DNA from: Bacillota bacterium
Lineage (GTDB): Bacteria > Bacteroidota > Bacteroidia > Bacteroidales > Bacteroidaceae
Assembly: GCA_023664625.1 (NCBI GenBank)
Contig: JAMPFD010000003.1
Span: 42,384 to 106,383 of the forward strand
Length of the DNA stretch: 64,000 nucleotides
Reading direction: 5' to 3'
The notes under the pieces were generated by a model, which saw only the letters and a program-made list of their open reading frames with translations, did no database searches and had not been told where the DNA came from. Positions 45,547 through 54,256 of this stretch are shown one piece after another; the stretch's first letter is position 1; every line of letters begins with the position of its first letter. A program made the translations under genes and the position numbers.

Positions 45547-46767
45547 TCAGAACATCCTTGCCACCCTTTCTATGCCTGCCACAAGGGCATCAACCTCCTC
45601 ACGGGTGTTGTAGAGGGCAAAGGAGGCGCGTGCCGTACCGCTGACTCCAAGGCGGTCCATGAGCGGCTGGGCACAGTGGTGACCTGTGCGGACGGCTATT
45701 CCGAGGCGGTCGAGCAACGTTCCCATGTCAAGATGGTGGATCTCCCCAACCTGAAAGGATATGACAGCGTCCTTCATGGCTGCGTCGGAGGGGCCGAAAA
45801 TCCTCATTCCTTCAATTGCACTCATTCTCTCCATGGCATACCGGGTCAGTTCCTGCTCGTGGGCGGCGATATTGTCCATGCCGAGGGCGGTGACGTAGTC
45901 AAGGGCTTTCGCCAGACCGTGGGTGGCGACATAGTCGGGAGTGCCGGCCTCAAACTTGAACGGCAGACGCTCGAAGACTGTCTTCTCGAAGGTGACGCTC
46001 TCTATCATCTCACCGCCACCCTGATAGGGCGGCAGACGGTCAAGCCATTCTTCCTTGCCGTAAAGCACGCCGATACCCGTCGGGCCGTATATCTTATGAC
46101 CCGAGAATGTAAAGAACTCACAGTCGAGGTCCTGCATGTCGACCTTGAAATGGGGTGTGGACTGCGCTCCGTCTATCATCACCGGGACTCCGTGTCCATG
46201 AGCAATACGGATGATTTCCTTCACAGGATTGACGGTGCCGAGCACATTGCTGACATGTGTGACACTGACAATTTTAGTCCTGTCGGAAAACAGACGGCTG
46301 TAGGCTTCCATGTCCAACGTGCCGTCATCATTCACCGGTATGACCTTGATGCCTATCCCTTTCCTGGCCGCCTGAAGCTGCCATGGCACAATATTCGAGT
46401 GGTGCTCCATGGCGGAGATTATCACTTCGTCACCTTCCCCCATAAAGGCATCGGAGAAAGAGGAGACGATAAGGTTGGCGCTCTCTGTCGTTCCACGCGT
46501 GAAAATCACCTCACAGGCGGAACGGGCATTAACGAACCGGCGCACGGTCTCACGAGCCTGCTCATGCAAATCAGTGGCCTGCTGCGAGAGATAGTGCACA
46601 CCGCGGTGGACATTGGCATTGACATTGTAGTATTCATCCGTCATCGCCTCTATGACAACCCTCGGCTTCTGCGTCGTCGCGGCATTGTCAAGATAGACCA
46701 AGGGCTTATTGTAGACCTCCCGTCCCAATATAGGGAAGTCCTCCCTTATCTTTGATATGTCGTACAT
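45547..46767 (-). CDS. sufS: Cysteine desulfurase SufS
   Basis: SufS removes sulfur from cysteine via pyridoxal phosphate and passes it to the SUF iron-sulfur assembly machinery. The 406-residue protein has the PLP lysine in TFSGHKIYGPTGIGVLYG and the catalytic cysteine in VRTGHHCAQPLMDRL, the short-loop form of type II desulfurases. The other suf genes are not in this window. Confidence 0.93.
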   Translation of the reverse strand: MYDISKIREDFPILGREVYNKPLVYLDNAATTQKPRVVIEAMTDEYYNVNANVHRGVHYLSQQATDLHEQARETVRRFVNARSACEVIFTRGTTESANLIVSSFSDAFMGEGDEVIISAMEHHSNIVPWQLQAARKGIGIKVIPVNDDGTLDMEAYSRLFSDRTKIVSVTHVSNVLGTVNPVKEIIRIAHGHGVPVMIDGAQSTPHFKVDMQDLDCEFFTFSGHKIYGPTGIGVLYGKEEWLDRLPPYQGGGEMIESVTFEKTVFERLPFKFEAGTPDYVATHGLAKALDYVTALGMDNIAAHEQELTRYAMERMSAIEGMRIFGPSDAAMKDAVISFQVGEIHHLDMGTLLDRLGIAVRTGHHCAQPLMDRLGVSGTARASFALYNTREEVDALVAGIERVARMF

Positions 46768-46864
46768 TTCTTTTTACCTTTTCTGTTAACCTGACGGAAA
46801 TAGTCCGGCAGAAGTCCCCCTGCCGTCATCAGGGGAAGCGGCAGTATTCTGTGAAAGAACCGGC

Positions 46865-47368
46865 TCAGCGGTATTCTTCCGGCACCTCATGCTTCCATTG
46901 CGAATAGGGTCCGGCAAGTAGGGAGGTATTATAATAATGTCTGTTCCCTGTCACTTCCGGTCCGATGAAGGAAGGACTGTCGAACGCCTCGTCGGCACTT
47001 CCCAGCTCAACCTCCGCGAAAACAAGTCCCTCGTTTGCACCATGGAACTCGTCAACCTCAAACGTATGGCTGCCGCTCCTGACGAGATAGCGCGTCTTGT
47101 CTATAGTTCCGCCACGGCATAGTTCAAGGAGCTGCTCCGCCTCGTCAATGGTAATCTCCTTCTCGAACTCATATCTGGACAGTCCTCCGTCACGGGAAGG
47201 CCCCTTTATCGTAAGGAAAGCCTCCGCGTCACGTATACGGACGCGCACCGTCGCACCGTCGACGGCCATATAGGCCTGCTGTATATGACAGGCGGAAAAG
47301 GCCTGTCCGCGCCACGGCGAGCCGGCCTTGCGGACAAGGAACTTACGTTCAATCTCCTTTCCGCTCAT
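46865..47368 (-). CDS. CYTH-domain triphosphatase-like protein
   Basis: The 167-residue protein starts MSGKEIERKFLVR, the ExExK signature of the CYTH fold, whose members bind triphosphates through a basic tunnel with divalent metal. Further charged strands (TVRVRIRD, LTIKGPS, RYEFEKEI) fit. Bacterial members mostly hydrolyse inorganic triphosphate; adenylate cyclase activity is less likely. Its start codon overlaps the stop of the 50-residue membrane protein (TAATG). Confidence 0.85.
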   Translation of the reverse strand: MSGKEIERKFLVRKAGSPWRGQAFSACHIQQAYMAVDGATVRVRIRDAEAFLTIKGPSRDGGLSRYEFEKEITIDEAEQLLELCRGGTIDKTRYLVRSGSHTFEVDEFHGANEGLVFAEVELGSADEAFDSPSFIGPEVTGNRHYYNTSLLAGPYSQWKHEVPEEYR

Positions 47369-47520
47369 TACTGGAACACGGCTACGACATAGAGAAGGAA
47401 TGCTATGGCAAGAGCTATCAGCACTCCGAATATGATATTGACTACGTTCTTACCTTCCTTTTCATCGCGTGCAGCCTTGCGTGCGCGGCCTAATTCTCTT
47501 TTTGACTTGTTGCGTGACAT
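47368..47520 (-). CDS. Small membrane protein, 50 residues
   Basis: The frame encodes MSRNKSKRELGRARKAARDE, then EKEGKNVVNIIF and a single membrane helix ending in VVAVFQ. A basic N-terminus followed by one transmembrane segment is a layout common among small conserved Bacteroidales proteins; the function is unknown. Its TAA stop overlaps the ATG of the CYTH gene by one base, and a -7 box lies 36-43 bp upstream, so it is likely real and coupled with its neighbour. Confidence 0.7.
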   Translation of the reverse strand: MSRNKSKRELGRARKAARDEKEGKNVVNIIFGVLIALAIAFLLYVVAVFQ

Positions 47521-47555
47521 AGTTTTAATATTTTAGTTTGTTAAGGTTTTTGATA

Positions 47556-47563
47556 CAAAAGTA
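47556..47563 (-). promoter_or_regulatory. -7 box (TACTTTTG) for the small membrane protein and CYTH gene
   Basis: The minus strand reads GTACTTTTG about 36 bp before the ATG at 47520. Confidence 0.5.
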
Positions 47564-47576
47564 CAGTCCCGTGAGA

Positions 47577-48692
47577 CTAATCCGTCACAGGGAATTCCAT
47601 CAGGAAAGCCTTTATGAAGCCGTCAAGCTTACCGTCCATGACGGCATCGACATCCGTTGTCTGGTAGTTTGTACGGTGGTCCTTCACACGCCGGTCGTCA
47701 AACACGTACGAACGTATCTGACTGCCCCACTCTATCTTCAGTTTTCCGGCCTCTATGGCAGCCTGAGCCTCAAGGCGTTTCTTCATGGCACGGTCATAGA
47801 GCTGTGACTTAAGGAGACGCATTGCGTTCTCACGGTTCTGCTGCTGCTTCCTCGATTCGGTATTGGCTATGAGGATTTCCTCTTCCTCTCCGGTATCCGG
47901 GTCGGTGTACATATAGCGCAGACGCACACCGGTCTCTACCTTATTGACGTTCTGTCCGCCGGCTCCTGAGGAGCGGAATGTGTCCCATGAGACCTTTGAA
48001 GGGTCGACATAGACTTCTATAGTGTCATCGACAAGCGGCGTTACGAAGACGGAAGCGAACGATGTCATGCGCTTTCCCTGTGCGTTATATGGAGAGACAC
48101 GCACGAGACGGTGCACGCCGTTCTCCGATTTCAGGAAGCCATAGGCGTACTCGCCGCCCTCTATCTGCATCGTGACGGACTTGATTCCGGCCTCGTCTCC
48201 TTCCTGAAGGTCGGAGATTGTCACCTTGTATCCGCCCTTCTCAGCCCATCTCTGGTACATGCGCATCAGCATCTCAGCCCAGTCCTGAGCCTCCGTGCCA
48301 CCCGCACCGGAGTTGATTTTCAGCACGCAGTCCATCGGGTCTTCCTCCTGACGGAGCATATTGCGCAGCTCAAGGGCGTCAATTGCCTTCACGGCACGCC
48401 CGTAGGCATCGTCAACTTCCTCTTCCGTCACCAGCTCGTCCTTATAGAAATCGAATGCAAGCTGCAGCTCGTCGGCGGCTGTACGCACCTCATCGTAACC
48501 GTCAATCCACTTCTTTATTCCCTTGACAAGCTTCATCTGTTCCTGCGCACGGACAGGATCTTCCCAGAAGTCCGGTGCCTGAGTGCGAAGGTCTTCCTCC
48601 TCATACTCCATCTTTTTTCTGTCGATGTCAAGGTACTTATACAAGGCATCTGCCCTGTCCTGTATGTCTTTCAGTTGGTCAAGTGTTATCAT
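47577..48692 (-). CDS. prfB: Peptide chain release factor 2
   Basis: RF2 ends translation at UGA and UAA. The 371-residue protein has the GGQ hydrolysis motif (RSSGAGGQNVNKVETGVRL) and the recognition loop VRVSPYNAQGKRMTSF. The recognition tripeptide is SPY where E. coli has SPF. The gene is one continuous frame without the in-frame UGA frameshift site that regulates RF2 in many bacteria. Its start overlaps the stop of the acyl-CoA ligase gene by four bases. Confidence 0.94.
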   Translation of the reverse strand: MITLDQLKDIQDRADALYKYLDIDRKKMEYEEEDLRTQAPDFWEDPVRAQEQMKLVKGIKKWIDGYDEVRTAADELQLAFDFYKDELVTEEEVDDAYGRAVKAIDALELRNMLRQEEDPMDCVLKINSGAGGTEAQDWAEMLMRMYQRWAEKGGYKVTISDLQEGDEAGIKSVTMQIEGGEYAYGFLKSENGVHRLVRVSPYNAQGKRMTSFASVFVTPLVDDTIEVYVDPSKVSWDTFRSSGAGGQNVNKVETGVRLRYMYTDPDTGEEEEILIANTESRKQQQNRENAMRLLKSQLYDRAMKKRLEAQAAIEAGKLKIEWGSQIRSYVFDDRRVKDHRTNYQTTDVDAVMDGKLDGFIKAFLMEFPVTD

Positions 48693-50497
48693 TCTTCGTA
48701 CATCTTGTTTATTATCTCGGAATAGTTCTTATTCAAAACGTTGCGCTTTGTCTTCAGCGTGTTCGTTATCTCACCCTTTTCGAGTGAGAAATGGTGAGGC
48801 ATAAGCGTGAATCTCTTTATCTGCTCATATCCTGCAAGTGACTGCTGCAGTGTCTCAAGGCGTTCGGCGAACATGGCGTTGACCCTCGCATCGGCACACA
48901 GCTGTTCACGGTCGGCAAACTCAATGCCGTTGTCGCAGGCGTATTTCTCCAGGACCGGATAGTTTGGGACTATCAGGGCTGAGACGAACTTGCGCTTGTC
49001 GGCTATCACGGCTATCTGCTCCACGTACTTGTCCACAAGGATTTTGGATTCGATAAGCTGCGGGGCGATGTACTTGCCGTTGGATGTCTTGTACAGATCC
49101 TTTATGCGCTCAGTGATATAAAGCTCGCCGTCCTTCATGTATCCCATGTCCCCTGTCCGGAAATATCCGTCGGAAGTGAATGCCTCCAGGTTAAGGTCGG
49201 GACGTTTATAGTAGCCTTTCGTGACTGTAGGTCCTTTCAGAAGAATTTCCCCTTCCTCCGAGAACTTTATGTCAAGGCTCTCTATAGGCCTGCCGATGCT
49301 TCCTACGGTGTATGGTTTGTCAATATGATCATTGCTGACGGTGGCGAGGGATTCCGTCAGTCCGTATCCTACGACCATGAATATACCTATGGAATGGACG
49401 AATTCCTCCACTTTCGGCGACACGAAGGATCCTGCCGTCGGGAAGAAGTGAGGATGCTCAAGACCGAGGCGTTTCCTTACGAGCGAGAAGACGGTCCTGT
49501 CCATTATCTTGTATTCAAGCTGCAGTCCAACAGGCGGGCGCTTACCCTTGCTCAGGTAGTCTATGTTGTGCCGCCTGCCTACCGACAGTGCATGAAGGAA
49601 CAGGCGTTGCTGCATGCCGCTCGCGGCTTCAATCTCAGCAGCCACGCCCGTATAGACTTTCTCCCAAAAGCGCGGCACTGCGGACATGCATGTCGGATGG
49701 GTCTCACGCATGGAGTCCTGCACATCGTGGGGATTGGTGTTGATTATCAGCGTGCATCCTTCGGTAAGGGCAAGCAGCGCCCAGCCTTTCTCGAAGATAT
49801 GCGCAAAGGGCAGGAAGCAGAGAATCCTGTCCTCAGGAGTGAGGTCAAGCCCCTTATGGTTGTCGGCAAAGGCGGCATGGAACTGTCCGTGGGAGAGCAT
49901 GACGCCTTTCGGGCTTCCCGTAGTCCCGGAAGTGTAGAGGATACAGGCGAGATCCTCCCATGTCGCCGAGTTCAGGCGTCTTTCGTACTCTGCCACGGCG
50001 ACACCGTCATAGCCCATCTTGATAAAGTCGTCAAAATAGATTGATGACGGGTCGTGGCCCGAGAGTCTCACTCCGCGGTCGAAGACTATTAGTTTCTCCA
50101 CCGTATGGCATACGTGCTGGACCCTGCGGGCACGGTCATACTGTTCCTGCTCTCCACAGAAAATGAACCTTATCCGTGCATCATTGACCATGAACTGTAT
50201 CGCCTCCTCACTCGTGGTGGCGTAGAAAGGCACCGTGCAGGCACGGATTCCCCAGGCTCCGAAGTCGGTATAGACATAATGCACTGTGTTCTGCGAGAAC
50301 ACCGCCACCTTCTCCTGTACTCCTATTCCTAAGGACAGCATTGCGAGAGAGACACGGCGGACCTGGTCGGAGAAGGTGTCCCAAGACACTTTCTTCCACT
50401 CCTTTCCGCCAAACTCCTTGTACTCGAGGGCAGTCTTCCCGCCATAGACTCTTGCCTGGTCGCGGACAAGAACCGAAAGATGACTGTTCGTCTGCAT
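48689..50497 (-). CDS. Long-chain fatty acid--CoA ligase
   Basis: The 602-residue AMP-forming ligase activates long-chain fatty acids with ATP and CoA at the membrane. It shows the P-loop LYTSGTTGSPKGVMLSH (about 188-204), the motif VGYGLTESLATVS, and YFRTGDMGYMKDGELYITERIKDLYKTSNGKYIAPQLIES, which includes the hinge and the C-terminal catalytic Lys region. It is FadD15-like. A -7 box at 50522-50529 (minus) precedes it. Confidence 0.9.
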   Translation of the reverse strand: MQTNSHLSVLVRDQARVYGGKTALEYKEFGGKEWKKVSWDTFSDQVRRVSLAMLSLGIGVQEKVAVFSQNTVHYVYTDFGAWGIRACTVPFYATTSEEAIQFMVNDARIRFIFCGEQEQYDRARRVQHVCHTVEKLIVFDRGVRLSGHDPSSIYFDDFIKMGYDGVAVAEYERRLNSATWEDLACILYTSGTTGSPKGVMLSHGQFHAAFADNHKGLDLTPEDRILCFLPFAHIFEKGWALLALTEGCTLIINTNPHDVQDSMRETHPTCMSAVPRFWEKVYTGVAAEIEAASGMQQRLFLHALSVGRRHNIDYLSKGKRPPVGLQLEYKIMDRTVFSLVRKRLGLEHPHFFPTAGSFVSPKVEEFVHSIGIFMVVGYGLTESLATVSNDHIDKPYTVGSIGRPIESLDIKFSEEGEILLKGPTVTKGYYKRPDLNLEAFTSDGYFRTGDMGYMKDGELYITERIKDLYKTSNGKYIAPQLIESKILVDKYVEQIAVIADKRKFVSALIVPNYPVLEKYACDNGIEFADREQLCADARVNAMFAERLETLQQSLAGYEQIKRFTLMPHHFSLEKGEITNTLKTKRNVLNKNYSEIINKMYEE

Positions 50498-50521
50498 ACC
50501 TTATTTATGTTTAAGTTGCCA

Positions 50522-50529
50522 CAAAGTTA
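50522..50529 (-). promoter_or_regulatory. -7 box (TAACTTTG) for the acyl-CoA ligase and prfB
   Basis: The minus strand reads GTAACTTTGTGG. The leader would be about 20 nt. Confidence 0.5.
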
Positions 50530-50573
50530 CAATCTTTTTCCGAAAATGAAGAATAAAAAAGGAAACTTTTTAC

Positions 50574-50581
50574 TAACTTTG
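50574..50581 (+). promoter_or_regulatory. -7 box (TAACTTTG) for the M20 deacetylase
   Basis: TAACTTTGC lies 16 bp before ATG 50598, back to back with the divergent promoter. Confidence 0.6.
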
Positions 50582-50597
50582 CACCAAAACACCTATA

Positions 50598-51665
50598 ATG
50601 GACAAGGAAAGAATCATAATGGAAGCCGTCGAGCTGCTGTGCAGTCTTATCGCCACGCCGCGGACAAGCCGTGAGGAGACTGCCGCCGCGGACATCATGG
50701 AACGATGGATGACCGGCCGCGGAATGTCCCCCGTGCGCTTCGGGAACAATATCCTGCTCGTATGCCCCGACTACAGCGAGGAGCGCGAGACTGTGATGCT
50801 CAATGCGCACATCGACACAGTGAAGCCTGTGGCAAGCTGGAGACGCGACCCTTATTCGCCGGCCATTGAGGGCGACATGCTCTACGGCATCGGGAGCAAT
50901 GACTGCGGAGGAGGTCTTGTGACATTGCTGCAGGTCTACCGTATCCTCACCGGAACGGAGCGGAAGTACAACATTGTCTATCTTGCCTCATGCGAGGAGG
51001 AGGTGTCGGGAGCGAACGGCATACGGCGCGTAATCCCCGGACTCCCTGCCGTCGCTCCGGGAATAAAGGTCGACGTAGCCATCGTCGGGGAGCCGACGGG
51101 CATGCAGCCTGCCGTTGCGGAGAAAGGACTGATGGTCGTCGACATGACGGCGCGCGGGAAGTCGGGCCATGCTGCAAGAAACGAAGGCGTGAACGCAATC
51201 TACGAGGCTCTTGACGACATGATGTGGATAAGAAACCATAAGTTTGAGAAAGTCTCGGAATTTCTCGGTCCGACACGCATGTCGCTCACCGTCATCAATG
51301 CCGGAACGCAGCACAATGTGGTGCCGGACGAGTGCCGCATGGTCATCGATGTGCGCTCGAATGAGCACTATACAAACGAAGAAATCTTCGATGAAATCGG
51401 CAAAAATGTGCGCTCCGAGATAAAAGCGCGCTCTTTTCACCTGCGCTCTTCGCACATCTCCACCGACCATCCGCTGATAAAGCGGTGCATCGCCATGGGC
51501 ATGAAGCCTTTCGGTTCGCCGACCCTCTCCGACCAGGCTCTTATGCCGTGGCAGTCGTTCAAGCTCGGACCGGGCGAGTCCGCACGCTCCCACTCCGCCG
51601 ATGAGTATATAAAAATCTCGGAACTGCGCCACGCACTTGATGTCTATCTTGAACTTCTCTCCTGA
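50598..51665 (+). CDS. M20-family amidohydrolase (ArgE-like N-acyl-ornithine/citrulline deacylase)
   Basis: The 355-residue zinc enzyme has the metal ligands of M20 hydrolases: HIDT (71-74), Asp102 in SNDCGGG, Glu133/134 in SCEEE, and Glu in VGEPTG, with a central dimerisation lid (about 175-285). In Bacteroidetes this subgroup usually removes the acetyl or succinyl group from citrulline or ornithine in arginine synthesis. No other arg gene is adjacent, so the substrate is an inference. Confidence 0.83.
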   Translation: MDKERIIMEAVELLCSLIATPRTSREETAAADIMERWMTGRGMSPVRFGNNILLVCPDYSEERETVMLNAHIDTVKPVASWRRDPYSPAIEGDMLYGIGSNDCGGGLVTLLQVYRILTGTERKYNIVYLASCEEEVSGANGIRRVIPGLPAVAPGIKVDVAIVGEPTGMQPAVAEKGLMVVDMTARGKSGHAARNEGVNAIYEALDDMMWIRNHKFEKVSEFLGPTRMSLTVINAGTQHNVVPDECRMVIDVRSNEHYTNEEIFDEIGKNVRSEIKARSFHLRSSHISTDHPLIKRCIAMGMKPFGSPTLSDQALMPWQSFKLGPGESARSHSADEYIKISELRHALDVYLELLS

Positions 51666-52085
51666 GATTTCATGAGAGAATACAATTCCTGACGGAACAG
51701 CTTCACATGCAAAAATAATGACGGAACAGCTTCACGGCAGCTGATTCCAACATCATGTGCAACGATTGAGAACCGCGCATGCAACCGCCCGGTTTTCAGC
51801 CACCGGAAAACCGCCTGACAAAAGGTGACGGTTTATGTTGCGAAAGGTAACCTCTCATACTGTCAAAGGTAACCTTTCATTATGCAAAAGGTAACCTTTG
51901 ACAAAACAATGTAGCACAAAGCGGCCATGCACGGGAGACAGGAAGAAGCACAGCCGGCATGACATGAAAAGGAAAAGAATCACCTGTTTTGATGCCAAAC
52001 AAGAAAAAAAATGAAAAAAAAACGCATCTGCCTGTAACTTTTCTCCTGCACAATCGTCTTCTGTATAGACAAGGCAAAAAAATAC
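51666..52085. other. Intergenic region of 420 bp with array A8
   Basis: It contains array A8 (51820-51907) and no visible gene or clear promoter. Confidence 0.6.
51820..51907. repeat. 22-bp array A8, four units
   Basis: Units start at 51820, 51842, 51864 and 51886. Cores are AAAAGGTGACGGTT, GAAAGGTAACCTCT, CAAAGGTAACCTTT and AAAAGGTAACCTTT. Confidence 0.85.
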
Positions 52086-52580
52086 ATGATGGACTATAAG
52101 TACATAGAACAGTTGCTTGAGCGTTACTGGGAATGCCGGACGACGCTCGAAGAGGAAGCAATCCTGCGCGCATTCTTCGCCCAGGAGAATGTCCCTGTGG
52201 AACTGTTGCAGTACCGCGGACTCTTCGCCGCACAGAGCGGAGAGCAGAAGCAGGTCAGAATCTCTGACGATTTTGACGAGCGTATCCTTGCCGTCATCAA
52301 TGATGAAAAGCCGGTAAAGGCACGCACCATAACGCTTTCACAACGTCTGAGCCCACTCTACCGCGCCGCAGCAGTCGTGGCAATTACCCTCACCCTCGGC
52401 ACGGCAGCACAGAAAGCCACAGAGCCGACAGACTCTCCCTACCCGTCCTTGACGGTCAAAGAGCCTGCAATCAGCACCGGTCCTTCCGTGGCAGTGAAAG
52501 ACAGTGTGAAGTCTGACTCCATAAAATTCGAGGGACAGCACTCACGTCTCCAGAACGTGCCGGAGATGATCATCAAATAA
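52086..52580 (+). CDS. Anti-sigma-factor-like single-pass membrane protein
   Basis: The 164-residue protein has an N-terminal acidic helical region (MMDYKYIEQLLERYWECRTTLEEEAILRAFFAQ), a probable membrane helix near 92-108 (LYRAAAVVAITLTLGTAA) and a periplasmic Ser/Thr/Pro-rich tail. The N-terminal pattern (LLxRYWxCxTTLEEExxLxxFF) is common to Bacteroidales proteins encoded next to ECF sigma factors, suggesting an anti-sigma role. No sigma factor gene is adjacent here, so it appears orphaned. It is followed by a terminator at 52653. Confidence 0.65.
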   Translation: MMDYKYIEQLLERYWECRTTLEEEAILRAFFAQENVPVELLQYRGLFAAQSGEQKQVRISDDFDERILAVINDEKPVKARTITLSQRLSPLYRAAAVVAITLTLGTAAQKATEPTDSPYPSLTVKEPAISTGPSVAVKDSVKSDSIKFEGQHSRLQNVPEMIIK

Positions 52581-52652
52581 GATATTTTCTAAGCTTTCCA
52601 TATAAAAACAAAACAATCTATTAAAACACTACTCTAATAAACACCCTATAGA

Positions 52653-52683
52653 AAAGGACCGACAGTGATGCCGGTCCTTTTTC
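52653..52683 (+). terminator. Rho-independent terminator
   Basis: The stem AAAGGACCG/CGGTCCTTT is followed by TTTC, about 70 bp after the anti-sigma-like gene. Confidence 0.75.
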
Positions 52684-52953
52684 TCGTCCCCCAACCGGAC
52701 ATTGGAATCTTGCATGATTCCAAGGCTTTTGCCAAATGGCTTCCCGGCTTCTTTACAGGAGTATGGCAGGGACATACGAATAAAGAGAAACAGAAAAGGC
52801 ACAGACAACTCCTAAAAAACAAAGAGACACGGCTATGCAGAAATTCCATGGGAACCACAGCATGACCATGTATGCCCGGCAATAAGTCCCGGCGTATAGC
52901 CACCGCATAGGCGGTTCAATACCATAGCAAAACACCAATAATATGTAAAAATG

Positions 52954-52984
52954 TTGCATTTGTAGAAGAAAAACAGTACCTTTG
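52954..52984 (+). promoter_or_regulatory. Promoter: -33 TTG and -7 TACCTTTG
   Basis: TACCTTTG (52977-52984) is preceded after 20 bp by TTG (52954-52956), a good Bacteroidetes promoter. It serves the chimeric TPR/DUF3244 gene, with a leader of about 95 nt. Confidence 0.65.
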
Positions 52985-53084
52985 TACCCAGAAAAGGAAA
53001 GCAGCCTGACTGTGTAAAACCCGCAACGGCCTATTATCGGCACGGCACACATAAACAGGCAAAAGTATACTCCCCCAGCCTGAG

Positions 53085-54125
53085 ATGACCTGCAAAAGAC
53101 TACTGTCGCCATTGAAAATAACCGTCGCTCTGATTATTGTGACAGCGGCGCTGTTATTTGTAATGCCATACGGAAAAGAGCGCATGGCAACACTGCTCAC
53201 CCGGGCCGAGCAGATGAACTCCGGCTATATTCCAATGGACACCGTGACTTTCATGGATGAAGTCCTCGGTTTCTATAACTCCCACGGCACGGCGGAAGAG
53301 AGAATCCGGGCAAACTATATGAAAGGCTGCGTCCTGCGCGACAAGGGCGACAGCCCCACGGCCATGGAGTATTACATGAAAGCCGTAGCCCTTGCCGACA
53401 CCGCCGACCGGACATGCAACTTTGAACTGCTGGGCAGAATATACGCCCAGATGGCTGAGCTGTTCCATAAACAACGCTATCCGCAGAAAGAACTTGAGAT
53501 GTGGAACAACGCAATCAGCATGGCAAAGAAAGCACAGGATACACTGATGTACGCAGAACACCTTGCTCACTCTGCAGAAATGTATGAATTTCTTGGAAAC
53601 AAGAATAAAGCAAGGAAAACAATAGAAAACGCTTATTCACTATACAACAATATCGGGAAGAAGAAATATGCCGCAGGTCTGTTGGCTATAATGGCATCAT
53701 ACGATTTGGAGCGTGGCTCCATACAAAGTGCGAAACAGAAGACAGACAGATACATCGGTGTATTGCTTCTAAGCGGAACGATTAATATACCGGCTGACGG
53801 CATCACTTCGACACAGCAGGATATGGACAATGTCCGTATAGAACTGCATTGTTCCTGGATTCCGCCCTACTCATCCCAGTATCCTATACGCAGGTCTCCC
53901 GCAAAACGTCCCGTAGCATACCTGTCAGGCGAGACCGTCTCTTTCCCTGCATTCACGGGCGGCTGCACGCTTGAACTGGTGGACGCCTCCACAGAGGAAG
54001 TCGTATACAGTCAGCATATCCCTGCGTCTGAGACAAGCTGCACGCTGCCGTCAGACATGAAAGGCGAGTATATCCTCCGCTTCACATTCGAGCAATATAC
54101 GCTGGAAGGGTATGTGGAGTTATAA
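53085..54125 (+). CDS. Chimeric protein: TPR sensor fragment fused to a DUF3244 domain
   Basis: The 346-residue product combines two unrelated parts. Residues 1-222 have an N-terminal membrane anchor (about 10-27) and TPR helices (AEERIRANYMKGCVLRDKGDSPTAMEYYMKA and further units) like those of large Bacteroidetes TPR sensor proteins, which normally continue for several hundred residues. Residues 224-238 (IGVLLLSGTINIPADG) resemble the end of a signal peptide, and 250-346 match DUF3244, a small secreted beta domain normally exported by its own signal. The junction lies near residue 223. I read this as an in-frame fusion by deletion; whether it functions is unknown. Confidence 0.7.
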   Translation: MTCKRLLSPLKITVALIIVTAALLFVMPYGKERMATLLTRAEQMNSGYIPMDTVTFMDEVLGFYNSHGTAEERIRANYMKGCVLRDKGDSPTAMEYYMKAVALADTADRTCNFELLGRIYAQMAELFHKQRYPQKELEMWNNAISMAKKAQDTLMYAEHLAHSAEMYEFLGNKNKARKTIENAYSLYNNIGKKKYAAGLLAIMASYDLERGSIQSAKQKTDRYIGVLLLSGTINIPADGITSTQQDMDNVRIELHCSWIPPYSSQYPIRRSPAKRPVAYLSGETVSFPAFTGGCTLELVDASTEEVVYSQHIPASETSCTLPSDMKGEYILRFTFEQYTLEGYVEL

Positions 54126-54165
54126 AAAATCAAGTATCTATTAAGTTAAAACATTATCAACCTTT

Positions 54166-54223
54166 TCGTTAAGCCAGATGAGCAGAACGAAACTTGTTTC
54201 GGTTCTGCCATGGCAAGAAAAGG
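54166..54223 (+). repeat. Fragment of the long TIR element interior
   Basis: The stretch containing GAAACTTGTTTCGGTTCTGC and GGCAAGAAAAGG matches the middle of L2 (around 22890-22930) and L1. No terminal repeats remain. Confidence 0.5.
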
Positions 54224-54256
54224 TAGAAAGAAATTCAACAAAAAAAAACTTATCAC

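Larger units (their letters stand above)
52581..53084. other. Intergenic region of about 500 bp
   Basis: It contains the terminator at 52653 and a promoter at 52954-52984. The remaining 270 bp hold nothing I recognise. Confidence 0.5.

Noticed and set aside
45538-46755. 405-codon open frame on the plus strand
   Set aside because: It is fully antisense to sufS, which carries all catalytic residues.
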